Source: Clostridia bacterium (GTDB taxonomy: Bacteria > Bacillota > Clostridia > Christensenellales > Aristaeellaceae). Taken from it: a DNA stretch of 49,165 nucleotides. A program made the position numbers and the translations under genes. The DNA is taken from the NCBI GenBank assembly GCA_017937655.1, contig JAGBDE010000054.1, positions 1 to 49,165 of the forward strand. Direction: 5' to 3'. Of this stretch, positions 8,128 to 16,217 are shown piece by piece (position 1 is the stretch's first letter; each line of letters begins with the position of its first letter). Below the pieces are notes generated by a model. The model was given only the letters and a program-made list of their open reading frames with translations. It did not search any database and was not told the origin of the DNA.

Positions 8128-8156
8128 AGTATAGCACCGGTCTATATGTTTGTCAA
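8128..8156 (-). promoter_or_regulatory. SigA-type promoter of the DUF2975-XRE operon
   Basis: On the minus strand TTGACA (8151-8156) and TATACT (8128-8133) are 17 bases apart. Just downstream lies an imperfect inverted repeat (CTCCT, TGTCGACA core, AGGAG; 8110-8129), which could be a repressor site or a leader stem. Confidence 0.82.
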
Positions 8157-8208
8157 CAACTTTTTAACGAAAAACATTAAATAATTTTGCGATAACGTTA
8201 AAACCAAG

Positions 8209-10122
8209 TCAGGAACGGCCTTTCCGTCCGCCCGAGGGCCGGCGGCGGGACGGATTTCCGCTGCCGCTGCGGGTGAATTGCCCTCGGCCCGTTTTCCTTT
8301 GCATGGGGCGGTTTTCCCTGGGGCGATAGCCCTCGCTTTGCTCTGGGCGCACCAGGCAGCGGCGATCATAGCCGATCAGATCCTCCCGCCCGGCAAGGCG
8401 CAGCGCCTCCCGGACAAGGGCGTGGTTCCGGGGGTGACGGAACTGCATCAGCGCCCGCTGCATGGCCTTTTCGTGCTCGGTTTTGGGCACGTAGACCGGG
8501 GTCATGTCCCGGGGGTCGATGCCGGTGTAATACATGCAGGTGCTCATGGTGCCGGGGGTGGGGTAGAAGTCCTGCACCTGTTCCGGCTGGTGGCCGATGT
8601 CCCGCAGGTACTCCGCCAGCTCCACGGCGTCCTTCAGGGTGGAGCCGGGGTGGCTGGACATGAGGTAGGGCACCAGGTACTGATCCATGCCCAGGCGGTG
8701 GTTCATCTGGGCGTATTTTTCCGTGAATTTTTTGTAGACCTCAAAGTTTGGCTTGCCCATCTTTTGAAGCACATTCTGGCTGACGTGCTCCGGGGCCACC
8801 TTCAGCTGGCCGCTGACGTGGTATTTGCACAGGTCGTGGAGGAATTGGTCGCTCTTGTCCGCCATCAGGTAGTCAAAGCGCACGCCGGAGCGGATGAACA
8901 CCTTCTTCACCCGGGGCAGGGAACGGAGGCGGCGCAGGATGCGGCAAAGCTCCTCATGACTGACCTTCATGTTCTTGCAGGGACTGGGGTAGAGGCATTG
9001 GCGGTTTTTGCAGGCGCCGGAGCGGAGCTGCTTGTCGCAGGCAGGGCTGCGGAAATTGGCGGTGGGGCCGCCCACGTCGTGGATGTAGCCCTTGAAGTCC
9101 GGGAACGTGGTCAGCAGCTTGGCTTCCTTTACCAGGGATTCCTCGCTGCGGGAGGTAACCACCCGCCCCTGGTGGAAGGTGAGGGCGCAGAAGTTGCAGC
9201 TGCCAAAGCATCCCCGCACCGCGCTCAGGGAGAAGCGTACCTCCTGGAGGGCAGGCACGCCGCCCAGCTTGTCGTAGCTGGGGTGGGCCAGGCGGGTGAA
9301 GGGCAGGTCGTAGACTTTGTCCAGCTCCGGCTGCTTCAGGGGCATGGCCGGGGGATTCTGCACCAGGTACCGCTGGGAATCCTGCTGCTGGCACAGGGCC
9401 TTGCCCCGGACAGGATCCTGCTCGCCGTACTCCATCATGAAGGCCTTGCAGTAGGCCTTTTTGTCGGTGGCCACCTCCTGGTGGGAGGGGATGAGAATGG
9501 CGTCTTTCGGCGGCTGCTTGGCCATGTAGCAAACGCCGGTCAGGCTGGGCAGCTCGTGGGCAGGCATGCCCCGGCGCACCCAGTCGCAGCAGTCGATAAT
9601 GGTCTTTTCGCCCATGCCGTACATCAGCAGCGTGGCGGCGCTGTCCACCAGCACGCTGCGGCGCACCTTGTCGTCCCAGTAATCGTAGTGGGAAAAGCGG
9701 CGCAGGGAGGCCTCCACCCCGCCGATGAGCACCGGCATGCCCGGATAGGCTTCGTGGATGCGGTTGCAGTACACGGTCACCGCCCGGTCGGGGCGCAGGC
9801 CTGCCTTGCCGCCGGGGGCGTAGACGTCGGTGTTGCGGCGCTTTTTGGCGGTGGTGTAGTGGTTGACCATGCTGTCGATCACGCCGGAGGACACCAGAAA
9901 GCCCAGCTTGGGCCTGCCAAACAGCTTGAAGGCCTCAGCAGAGTGATACTCCGGCAGGCACAGCATGGCAATTTTGTACCCTGCATTCTCCAGCACCCGG
10001 CTGATGATGGCATGGCCAAAGGAAGGATGATCCACATAGGCCTCCCCAACCACATAAACAAAATCCGGCGCATCCCAGCCGCGGCGGCGGACGTCCTCAG
10101 GACAGACGGGCAAAAATTCCAT
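8209..10122 (-). CDS. YgiQ-family radical SAM protein
   Basis: Radical SAM enzyme of 637 residues with an N-terminal UPF0313 domain. The 4Fe-4S ligands are in CFGSCNFC (Cys305, Cys309, Cys312). The YgiQ-type segments GGVEASLRRFSHYDYWDD, PDFKGYIHDVGGPTANF and HPGSTLKDAVELAEYL are all present (each within the limits of a conserved block). A second Cys cluster (DKQLRSGACKNRQCLYPSPCKN) follows the radical SAM core. The chemical reaction of this family is not established. The basic C-terminal tail, rich in Arg, Gly and Ser (RPMQRKTGRG to the end), resembles an RNA-binding tail. ATG 10122 has GGTGG upstream; the much longer frame overlaps spoIIR and is rejected. The gene lies 49 bases after spoIIR on the same strand. 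Confidence 0.93.
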   Translation of the reverse strand: MEFLPVCPEDVRRRGWDAPDFVYVVGEAYVDHPSFGHAIISRVLENAGYKIAMLCLPEYHSAEAFKLFGRPKLGFLVSSGVIDSMVNHYTTAKKRRNTDVYAPGGKAGLRPDRAVTVYCNRIHEAYPGMPVLIGGVEASLRRFSHYDYWDDKVRRSVLVDSAATLLMYGMGEKTIIDCCDWVRRGMPAHELPSLTGVCYMAKQPPKDAILIPSHQEVATDKKAYCKAFMMEYGEQDPVRGKALCQQQDSQRYLVQNPPAMPLKQPELDKVYDLPFTRLAHPSYDKLGGVPALQEVRFSLSAVRGCFGSCNFCALTFHQGRVVTSRSEESLVKEAKLLTTFPDFKGYIHDVGGPTANFRSPACDKQLRSGACKNRQCLYPSPCKNMKVSHEELCRILRRLRSLPRVKKVFIRSGVRFDYLMADKSDQFLHDLCKYHVSGQLKVAPEHVSQNVLQKMGKPNFEVYKKFTEKYAQMNHRLGMDQYLVPYLMSSHPGSTLKDAVELAEYLRDIGHQPEQVQDFYPTPGTMSTCMYYTGIDPRDMTPVYVPKTEHEKAMQRALMQFRHPRNHALVREALRLAGREDLIGYDRRCLVRPEQSEGYRPRENRPMQRKTGRGQFTRSGSGNPSRRRPSGGRKGRS

Positions 10123-10171
10123 ACAAAAAACCACCCTTTCCCGTCTATCATAGTGAAAGGGCGGCGGCTTG

Positions 10172-10846
10172 TCAATGTTGCGCTTCTGGCGACGGATTTG
10201 GTATAATTGGGGTATCAGACGGCGGCAGGAGCGTCCATAGCCGCAGAATCCGAAGACTGTCCCAGTAAAGAAGCGGGGGATCATCCGGCGCGTCATCGGC
10301 CAGAAGGTCGAGGCACAGCTCAGGAAACAGAATGCACCACCAGTTTTGGCCCGCGCCATCGCCCAGGGTGATGCGCAGCCCATGGTATTCTCCCTCCGGG
10401 AGGATGACCTGCCCGTACTGTTTTTCCGGCATATGCATGAGCCCCACTTCCGCGGCGACCGGCCCGTTAAAGCCGTTTTTCCGGGCGATACTGACCGCGG
10501 CGGCGTGCATCCTGGGCAGATGGTCTTCCAGCGCACGGAGCGCCGCTTCCGGGCTATTGCACCCGGCCTCAGCCAGCACCGCCCCGAACTCCGCAAGCAG
10601 CCCGTCCCGCACCAGCAGCTTGATCCGCTGATGCTCCGGGTGATCGCTGGCGGCCAGGATGTGGATCCGCACCACTTCGCCCCGGGATTGAGCGTCCAGC
10701 AGGCGCTGCTCGTCGGCGGAAAAACCGTCCCCCAGAGAGGTGAGGGGCAACAGCAGCGCCAGCAGAAAGGCTAGCGCCGCAAACACAAACAGAAGTATTT
10801 CCGGCAGTACGCTGAAAAACGCGGAATGGGGTCGTTTTCGCTGCAT
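10172..10846 (-). CDS. spoIIR: Stage II sporulation protein R
   Basis: Forespore-made, secreted signalling protein that triggers SpoIIGA-dependent processing of pro-SigE in the mother cell. It has 224 residues. An N-terminal hydrophobic helix (residues 10-32) is the export signal or anchor. The family signatures RGEVVRIHILAASD, KLLVRDGLL, LPEGEYHGLRI and GDGAGQNWWCILFP are clear, and the product ends in a hydrophobic WTLLPP region. I chose ATG 10846 rather than 10852 because GGAGGG is then seven bases away. It is first in a pair with the YgiQ-like gene and divergent from the pentapeptide-repeat gene. Confidence 0.95.
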   Translation of the reverse strand: MQRKRPHSAFFSVLPEILLFVFAALAFLLALLLPLTSLGDGFSADEQRLLDAQSRGEVVRIHILAASDHPEHQRIKLLVRDGLLAEFGAVLAEAGCNSPEAALRALEDHLPRMHAAAVSIARKNGFNGPVAAEVGLMHMPEKQYGQVILPEGEYHGLRITLGDGAGQNWWCILFPELCLDLLADDAPDDPPLLYWDSLRILRLWTLLPPSDTPIIPNPSPEAQH

Positions 10847-10906
10847 CTTCATCCCTCCGGCGGTTAGTGTGCCCGGGGAAGGAAAAGATATACAGAGGTG
10901 GATCAC

Positions 10907-11575
10907 GTGGAAAAGAAGCAGTCCTGGAACCTGGAAAAGCCCCGGCTGGAAGCCCTGGAGGAGGGCGGCAGCCTGCAAATGGCCGCCGAGGAAGCCGTCC
11001 GCACCGGTGACGACGTATTTGGCAAAGTATTCACCCAGCAGACTCTGGCGGAGATGTACGGCGGCACCCTGGAATTTACCGGCTGCCGGTTTGACCATTG
11101 CCGCTTTGAGGAGTTGGAAATGAAGCGGCTGGATTTTGTGGATTGCGTGTTTGACCGCTGCGAGGTGGGCAACCTGACGCTGACGGATTCGGCCATGCGG
11201 CGGGTCAACTTTCTCAAGTGCCGCATGACCGGCGATACCTTTGCCAAGTGCGCCCTGGCGGACGTGCATTTTGAGGAATGTATGATGGACTATTTTGGCA
11301 TAGGGGACAGCAAGCTGGAACGGGTGCTTTTCGATGGCTGCCGCCTGAAGGAGAGCATGTGGAACAGCCTGAAATGGAGTAAGCTCTCCCTGCAGGACTG
11401 CGATCTGACCGCCTCTCAATGGAGCTTCGTGCCCATGAACGGCCTGAACCTGACCAGCTGTATCATAGACAACATCCGGGTGGAGATGATGTCCCTGCGG
11501 GGCGTGACGGTCACCTCCCAGCAGGCGCTGATGCTGGCGGGCATGCTGGGCATCAAGATCAGCGATGGTTTTTAA
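10907..11575 (+). CDS. Pentapeptide-repeat protein
   Basis: Protein of 222 residues. From about residue 45 to 200 it is made of pentapeptide-type repeats with A/C/L-x-F-x-x periodicity (CRFDHCRFEEL, LDFVDCVFDRCEV, VNFLKCRMTGDTF, VLFDGCRLKES), rich in Cys, Phe and Leu. It should fold as a right-handed quadrilateral beta-helix. Some such proteins (Qnr, MfpA) protect gyrase, but most have no known target, and gyrA elsewhere in this window is not a meaningful link. GTG 10907 has AGGTGG five bases upstream; a GTG three codons earlier (10898) is the alternative. It is divergent from spoIIR. Confidence 0.85.
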   Translation: MEKKQSWNLEKPRLEALEEGGSLQMAAEEAVRTGDDVFGKVFTQQTLAEMYGGTLEFTGCRFDHCRFEELEMKRLDFVDCVFDRCEVGNLTLTDSAMRRVNFLKCRMTGDTFAKCALADVHFEECMMDYFGIGDSKLERVLFDGCRLKESMWNSLKWSKLSLQDCDLTASQWSFVPMNGLNLTSCIIDNIRVEMMSLRGVTVTSQQALMLAGMLGIKISDGF

Positions 11576-11606
11576 GAAGCAAAAAGCGGTTTTCAAAACA
11601 TTTCCG

Positions 11607-11634
11607 TTGTATTTGGGCGCGGATGCGCTATGAT
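11607..11634 (+). promoter_or_regulatory. Probable SigA promoter of the metallopeptidase-helicase-TraB operon
   Basis: TTGTAT (11607-11612), a 16-base spacer and TATGAT (11629-11634). It lies 50 bases before the first start codon, and no terminator intervenes. Confidence 0.6.
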
Positions 11635-11683
11635 AGTTGCAGGGAGGAGCCTCTCCCTTTCCATCAGGCAACAAGGAGGCTGA

Positions 11684-12367
11684 ATGATGTTTTATTTTGA
11701 CTGGACCATGCTGCTCATGCTCCCCGGCCTGCTGCTGGGCCTGTGGGCGCAGTTCAAGGTGAAGCGTACCTTTGAAGAATACAGCCGGGTGTACACCCGC
11801 AGCGGCCTCACGGCCGACCAGGTCTCCCAGAAGCTGGTGGGCGGCGGCAGCCATCCCGTGCGGATTGAGCACGTGGCCGGCAACCTGACCGACCATTACG
11901 ATCCTCAGGCCAATGTGCTGCGCCTCAGCGACCAGGTGTACGGCTCCAGCAGCGTGGCGGCGGTGGGCGTTGCGGCCCACGAATGCGGCCACGCCATGCA
12001 GCAGGCCGACGGCTACACTCCCCTCAAGCTCCGCAGCGCTATCGTGCCGGTGGTGAACATCGGTAGCCATTTGTATTTCCCGCTGTTTTTTGCAGGCATC
12101 CTGTTCAGCTGGGAACCGCTGATGAACATCGGCATCCTGTGCTTTGCCCTGACGCTGGTCTTCTCTTTGGTGACCCTGCCGGTGGAGCTGAACGCCAGCA
12201 ACCGGGCCGTCGCCCTGCTGCAAAGCGGAAACATGATGTCCGCCGATGAACTGGCCGGCGTGCGCAAGGTGCTGAACGCCGCAGCCCTGACCTATGTGGC
12301 GGCCGTGGTCAGCAGCGCATTGCAGCTGCTGCGCCTGGTGCTGATCTCCCGCTCCCGGAGGGATTGA
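11684..12367 (+). CDS. Membrane zinc metallopeptidase (YugP-like)
   Basis: Neutral zinc metallopeptidase of 227 residues embedded in the membrane. The zinc motif HECGH (His99-His103) is set in VAAHECGHAMQQADGYTPLKLR, typical of the YugP/Zn_peptidase_2 family. There is one N-terminal helix (residues 6-22) and three or four helices after the active site, with ELNASNRA near residue 170. The family has no defined substrate. AAGGAGG lies upstream of two adjacent ATG codons (11684 and 11687). The stop codon overlaps the start region of the next gene, so the three plus-strand genes to 15575 form an operon. Confidence 0.93.
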   Translation: MMFYFDWTMLLMLPGLLLGLWAQFKVKRTFEEYSRVYTRSGLTADQVSQKLVGGGSHPVRIEHVAGNLTDHYDPQANVLRLSDQVYGSSSVAAVGVAAHECGHAMQQADGYTPLKLRSAIVPVVNIGSHLYFPLFFAGILFSWEPLMNIGILCFALTLVFSLVTLPVELNASNRAVALLQSGNMMSADELAGVRKVLNAAALTYVAAVVSSALQLLRLVLISRSRRD

Positions 12368-12369
12368 GC

Positions 12370-14667
12370 GTGGCTGCACAAAAGACGGGCTTCCGGGTAT
12401 CGGTCAGGGAACTGGTGGCCTTCACCTTCCCGCCGGTGGATATTGTGCCCGCCTCCCAGGTGGAGGATATGCTGGCCGGCGGCAAGGCCCATCGGCTGAG
12501 GCAGGACGGCCATGAGGGCCGGACGGAGATGAGCATCCGCCATGTGTTTCATCTGGCGGGGGAGGACGTGGAGCTTTTCGGGCGGATGGACGCTTTCACG
12601 GAGGATTGTCCCCCGCTGATTGAAGAAATGAAGCTGAGCTCCTGGCGGGGCGACGACGCTGCGCCGGAGCACCAGGCTCAGGCCTGGCTGTACGGGGCCA
12701 TGGTGGCCCTGGAGCATGGCGCGCATGAGGTGCGGCTGGCGGTGACCTATCTGAGCCCCGAGGGCGAAGTTCTGCGCCGCCATGAGGAATGCGTGGCAGG
12801 GGAAAAGTTAATCGCCCAGGCGGAAGCATGGCTGTCCGCCTATTTGGCGTTTCTGGTCCGGGAACGGCAGCACCGGGAGAGGCGGGATCAGTCCCTCCGG
12901 GAGCTGGGTTTTCCCTTCCCGGAATACCGGCAGGGCCAGCGGGAGCTGGCGGTGCAGGTATACACCGCAGTCAGGCAGAAGCGGCGGCTGTTTGCCAGCC
13001 TGCCCACAGGCACCGGCAAGAGCGCGGCGGTGCTGTTTCCGGCGCTGAAGGCCCTGGGCGAGGGAGAGACGGAGAAGATCCTGTATCTGACCTGCCGCAA
13101 CACGGCCCGGCAGAGCCCTTTGCAGGCCCTGGAGAGGATGAAGCAGCAGGGGCTGCATGCCCGCATTTCCGTTTTGACCGCCAAGGAAAAGCTGTGCCCC
13201 GGGGAGTGCCGCTGCCATCCCGACTGGTGCGACCGGGCCAAGGGGCATTACCTCCGGGCGGAGGAAGCTATCCGGGAGTTGCTGGAAAACCCGGCGCTTC
13301 TCTGGACGGACGAGGTCATTGCCGATATTTCCGACAAATACCGCATCTGCCCCTTTGAGCTGGCCCTGGCCTTGACGGAGCTGGCGGACGTGGTGCTGAT
13401 GGACCTGAACTACGTGTTCGACCCCTTCGCCCAGGTGAAGCGGCTGTATCAGCGCAAGCGGGGCGTGACTTTGCTGGTGGACGAGGCCCATCATGTGCAG
13501 GACAGGGTGCAGGAATCCCTGTCCGGGACGCTGAACAGCGGTCAGCTGCGCATATCCCGCACAGCCCTGGGCAAGGCCCTGAGCCGCAAGCACCCCTGCT
13601 ACAAGGCGCTGACGGAGCTGATCCACCTGTTGCGGGCCTTCGAATTGCCACAGGAAAACGAGGACGGCCGTCTGGAACATCCCTCGGCGGAGGTGACCGC
13701 TGCGGCCCAGCGACTGCTTGAGGAGGTCGGCGGGCTGCTGAATCATCCCCAAGGCGTACCGGCGGCGGAGTTGCTGCCTTTGCTCAGGACGTTGCTGCCC
13801 TTCCTTTACGCGGCAGAGCATTTTTCCGATGACTACGCCGTGCTGTTGTCCGCCCAGGGCAAGGAGCGGACGTTGGATCTGTACTGCCTGCTGCCAGCCG
13901 CGCAGATCGCCGCCACCACAAAGGGCATGCGGGGCGTGGTGTTTTTCTCGGCCACCCTGTCGCCCCTTGACGCCATGAAGGAGCTGCTTGGCGGCGGGGA
14001 GGAAGACGCCTGCTTCTCGCTGCCGTCCCCCTTCCCCAGGGAAAACCTGCAAGTGGTGCGCCAGCGGGTCAATACCCGCTACGCCGCCCGCCGGGACAGC
14101 GCGCCCCGGGTGGCGGAGATCATCGCCCAGACCGCGATGCAGCGGGAGGGCAAGTACATCGCCTTCTTCCCCAGCTACGCCTACCTGCAAATGGTGCAGG
14201 AGCTGCTTCCGGCGGATCGTCTGCCGCCGATGTGGGTGCAGCGGCGGGACATCGGCGAGGAGGAGCGGGACAGCTTCTTTGCTGCCTTCCTCCGGGGGGA
14301 CGGCCCCCGGCTGGGCCTGTGCGTCATGGGCGGCCTGTTCTCCGAGGGCATCGACCTGCCCGGGGACAGCCTCATCGGCGCGATGATCGTGGGCGTAGGC
14401 CTGCCCACTCCCAGCCCCAAGCTCCGGGCCATGCAGCAATGCTATGCGGAGCGCTTCGGCGACGGCTTTGCCTACGCCTGCCGCATCCCGGCCATGCAGA
14501 AGGTGCAGCAGGCCGGCGGGCGGATCATCCGCTCCGGGGAGGACAAAGGAATTCTGGTGCTCATTGACGAACGATATTTTGAACCGGCCTATGTTTCGCT
14601 TCTGCCGGAGCATTGGCGGCAATTCAGCCCGGACGTGGAACGGGCGGCAAAGGAGCTGTGGGGATGA
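12370..14667 (+). CDS. PD-(D/E)XK nuclease fused to XPD/DinG-type Fe-S helicase
   Basis: Superfamily 2 DNA helicase of 765 residues with an added N-terminal nuclease-like domain. Residues 1-165 show the Cas4/RecB-type PD-(D/E)XK pattern: Asp74 in GRMDAF, Glu86-x-Lys88 in EEMKL and Gln102 through Tyr108 in HQAQAWLY. The helicase has Walker A LPTGTGKS (211-218), four clustered cysteines around residues 276-327 that fit a Rad3/XPD Fe-S cluster, DEAH at 371-374, and C-terminal motifs including GLFSEGIDLPG and QQAGGRIIRS. Likely role: unwinding and trimming damaged or flapped DNA. GTG 12370 is preferred to TTG 12364 because GGAGGG is seven bases upstream. It overlaps the next gene by ATGA. Confidence 0.9.
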   Translation: MAAQKTGFRVSVRELVAFTFPPVDIVPASQVEDMLAGGKAHRLRQDGHEGRTEMSIRHVFHLAGEDVELFGRMDAFTEDCPPLIEEMKLSSWRGDDAAPEHQAQAWLYGAMVALEHGAHEVRLAVTYLSPEGEVLRRHEECVAGEKLIAQAEAWLSAYLAFLVRERQHRERRDQSLRELGFPFPEYRQGQRELAVQVYTAVRQKRRLFASLPTGTGKSAAVLFPALKALGEGETEKILYLTCRNTARQSPLQALERMKQQGLHARISVLTAKEKLCPGECRCHPDWCDRAKGHYLRAEEAIRELLENPALLWTDEVIADISDKYRICPFELALALTELADVVLMDLNYVFDPFAQVKRLYQRKRGVTLLVDEAHHVQDRVQESLSGTLNSGQLRISRTALGKALSRKHPCYKALTELIHLLRAFELPQENEDGRLEHPSAEVTAAAQRLLEEVGGLLNHPQGVPAAELLPLLRTLLPFLYAAEHFSDDYAVLLSAQGKERTLDLYCLLPAAQIAATTKGMRGVVFFSATLSPLDAMKELLGGGEEDACFSLPSPFPRENLQVVRQRVNTRYAARRDSAPRVAEIIAQTAMQREGKYIAFFPSYAYLQMVQELLPADRLPPMWVQRRDIGEEERDSFFAAFLRGDGPRLGLCVMGGLFSEGIDLPGDSLIGAMIVGVGLPTPSPKLRAMQQCYAERFGDGFAYACRIPAMQKVQQAGGRIIRSGEDKGILVLIDERYFEPAYVSLLPEHWRQFSPDVERAAKELWG

Positions 14668-15575
14668 ATAAAAGGCGATGGATCAGCTGCCTGCTGGCGG
14701 CGTTGGAAATATCGGCCATGCTGATGGGGGCTACGGGCTGCGCTGCCAACACCGGGCCGGGCATCTTCTACCGGGTCAAGGGCGGCAACAGCGAGATGTA
14801 CCTGCTGGGCTCCATTCACGTGGGCAACCGGGATCTGCAGCATTTCGGGCCGCACATCCGCCGGGCCATGAAGGGGGCCGACGTATTTGTGTTCGAGTGC
14901 GATACCACCAGCCCCGAGGCCCAGCAGGCCGTGTTCACCTATCAGCTGGGCGATAAGCCCCTGCGGGAGGCGCTCACGCCGGAGACCTATGCCCGGTTGG
15001 AGGAAGCAGCGAAAAAAACAGGCCTGTCCATGGGATTGTTGGATAGGTATCATCCCTGGGCGGTGGCCAGCATGCTGACCACTCTGCAGGCATCCGATGA
15101 GCTGGATGCAGCCCGGGCCCAGGATATGGGCATTGAGGAGGCGGTGTGGTCCAAGGTGAAAGGCCGGGAGGTGCGCTACCTGGAAACGCCGGAGATGCAG
15201 CTGGAAGCTCTGCGTTCTTTCAGCCCGGAGCTGCAGGACGCCATGGTGCTCAGCGGCTGTGAACTGATTCTGGAACCATCGGATAACGATATAGACAAGT
15301 GGCCTCTGTGGTGGCAGCAGGGCGAGAATCCGCTGTTTATCGAGGCTTACGCCAAGGAGAACGACTTTGCATCCCCGGAGCTGCTGGAGGAATACCAGTC
15401 CGCCCTTTTGACCCGCCGCAACCAGCGCATGGCGGACAGCCTGGACAAGATGCTTCAGGAGGAAGACCGCAGCTTTTTTGTGACGGTGGGGCTGTACCAC
15501 CTGGTTCTGCCGGATGACAGCGTGATCCTCAACCTGAGAGAAAAGGGTTATATTGTGGAAAGAGTATTCCAGTAA
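14664..15575 (+). CDS. TraB/GumN-family protein, probable lipoprotein
   Basis: Protein of 303 residues with the TraB/GumN (Tiki-like) fold. It contains the first conserved block YLLGSIHVGNRDL, followed by FVFECDTTSP, and near the C-terminus FVTVGLYHLVLPDDSVILNLREKGY. In this superfamily the conserved GxxH and Glu/His residues are thought to bind metal for proteolysis. An N-terminal hydrophobic stretch ends in GATGC (Cys26), a weak lipobox, so it is probably anchored outside the membrane. ATG 14664 follows AAGGAG by eight bases and overlaps the helicase stop codon as ATGA. It is last in the operon and is followed at once by a strong terminator. Confidence 0.87.
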   Translation: MNKRRWISCLLAALEISAMLMGATGCAANTGPGIFYRVKGGNSEMYLLGSIHVGNRDLQHFGPHIRRAMKGADVFVFECDTTSPEAQQAVFTYQLGDKPLREALTPETYARLEEAAKKTGLSMGLLDRYHPWAVASMLTTLQASDELDAARAQDMGIEEAVWSKVKGREVRYLETPEMQLEALRSFSPELQDAMVLSGCELILEPSDNDIDKWPLWWQQGENPLFIEAYAKENDFASPELLEEYQSALLTRRNQRMADSLDKMLQEEDRSFFVTVGLYHLVLPDDSVILNLREKGYIVERVFQ

Positions 15576-15581
15576 AAAAAG

Positions 15582-15618
15582 AACCCCCACCGCATGAAAA
15601 TGGGATGCGGTGGGGGTT
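15582..15618. terminator. Bidirectional terminator between TraB and GNAT genes
   Basis: A 14-base-pair stem (AACCCCCACCGCAT with its complement) is flanked by seven A on the left and T-rich sequence on the right. It can end both the plus-strand TraB operon and the minus-strand GNAT gene, which converge here. Confidence 0.92.
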
Positions 15619-15631
15619 TGATATTGCTTGT

Positions 15632-16144
15632 TTACCTGTTGATTTCCATTTCTATGATACGCCAAGTTTCGCCGAACAATGCACAAAACCGTTCTTCGCC
15701 GTTTTCCTGAAACCCGGTCGCCTTGTAGCAATGATATGCGGGGGCGTTGTGATCGAATACGCCCAGGGTTACTTTTTCAGCGCCGAAAATGTCAAACGCA
15801 TACTTGATGGCCAGTACCAGCATTTGCTTTCCGTAGCCTTTTCCTCTTTTGGCGTCGTCTATGATCACAAAACCAAAACGAATGGTTTTCTTTTCCTCGT
15901 CGGTATATCGCAGGATCAGATGGCCGACCGGGCCGCTTTCGTCAAAGGCGGTGAAGGGATAGAAATTGTCGGCTTCGGTGCAGTCGCCGTTCTTGGCCAG
16001 GTATTTGTTGTTGATGTCCTCGCTGGTGATCGGGAAATTGCCAAACCTGTCGGAACTCCATTTGCGGAGCGCCTTTTCGTCTTTGATCCAGCTAATGATA
16101 CTGTCTGCATCGCAGGGCTTGTATGGTCTTAACCTCAAACTCAT
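15632..16144 (-). CDS. GNAT-family N-acetyltransferase
   Basis: Acetyl-CoA-dependent acetyltransferase of 170 residues, RimJ/RimL-like. It begins LRLRPYKPCDADSIISW, a typical RimJ-like first strand. The acetyl-CoA loop (motif A) is RGKGYGKQML, preceded by the beta strand IRFGFVIID. NAPAYHCYKATGFQ is motif B, where the aligned Tyr is a usual general acid. The substrate is not evident. ATG 16144 has AAGGGAG nine bases upstream; a start 12 codons earlier has none. It is convergent with the TraB operon. Confidence 0.9.
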   Translation of the reverse strand: MSLRLRPYKPCDADSIISWIKDEKALRKWSSDRFGNFPITSEDINNKYLAKNGDCTEADNFYPFTAFDESGPVGHLILRYTDEEKKTIRFGFVIIDDAKRGKGYGKQMLVLAIKYAFDIFGAEKVTLGVFDHNAPAYHCYKATGFQENGEERFCALFGETWRIIEMEINR

Positions 16145-16217
16145 GAGTCTTTGCTCCCTTGCAGCGTGTGATGCTTCCATCCTATCACAGTTCGGCTGTC
16201 AAAACAAGCCGCCCGGA

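Noticed and set aside
10907-11575. Pentapeptide-repeat protein as a gyrase-protecting Qnr-like factor
   Set aside because: The repeat fold is shared by many unrelated proteins and the Qnr-specific loops are not visible; gyrA in the same window is over 30 kb away.
10172-12379. A 735-codon minus-strand frame upstream of spoIIR as one large gene
   Set aside because: Only the last 224 codons have family features; the rest lies antisense to the pentapeptide and metallopeptidase genes.
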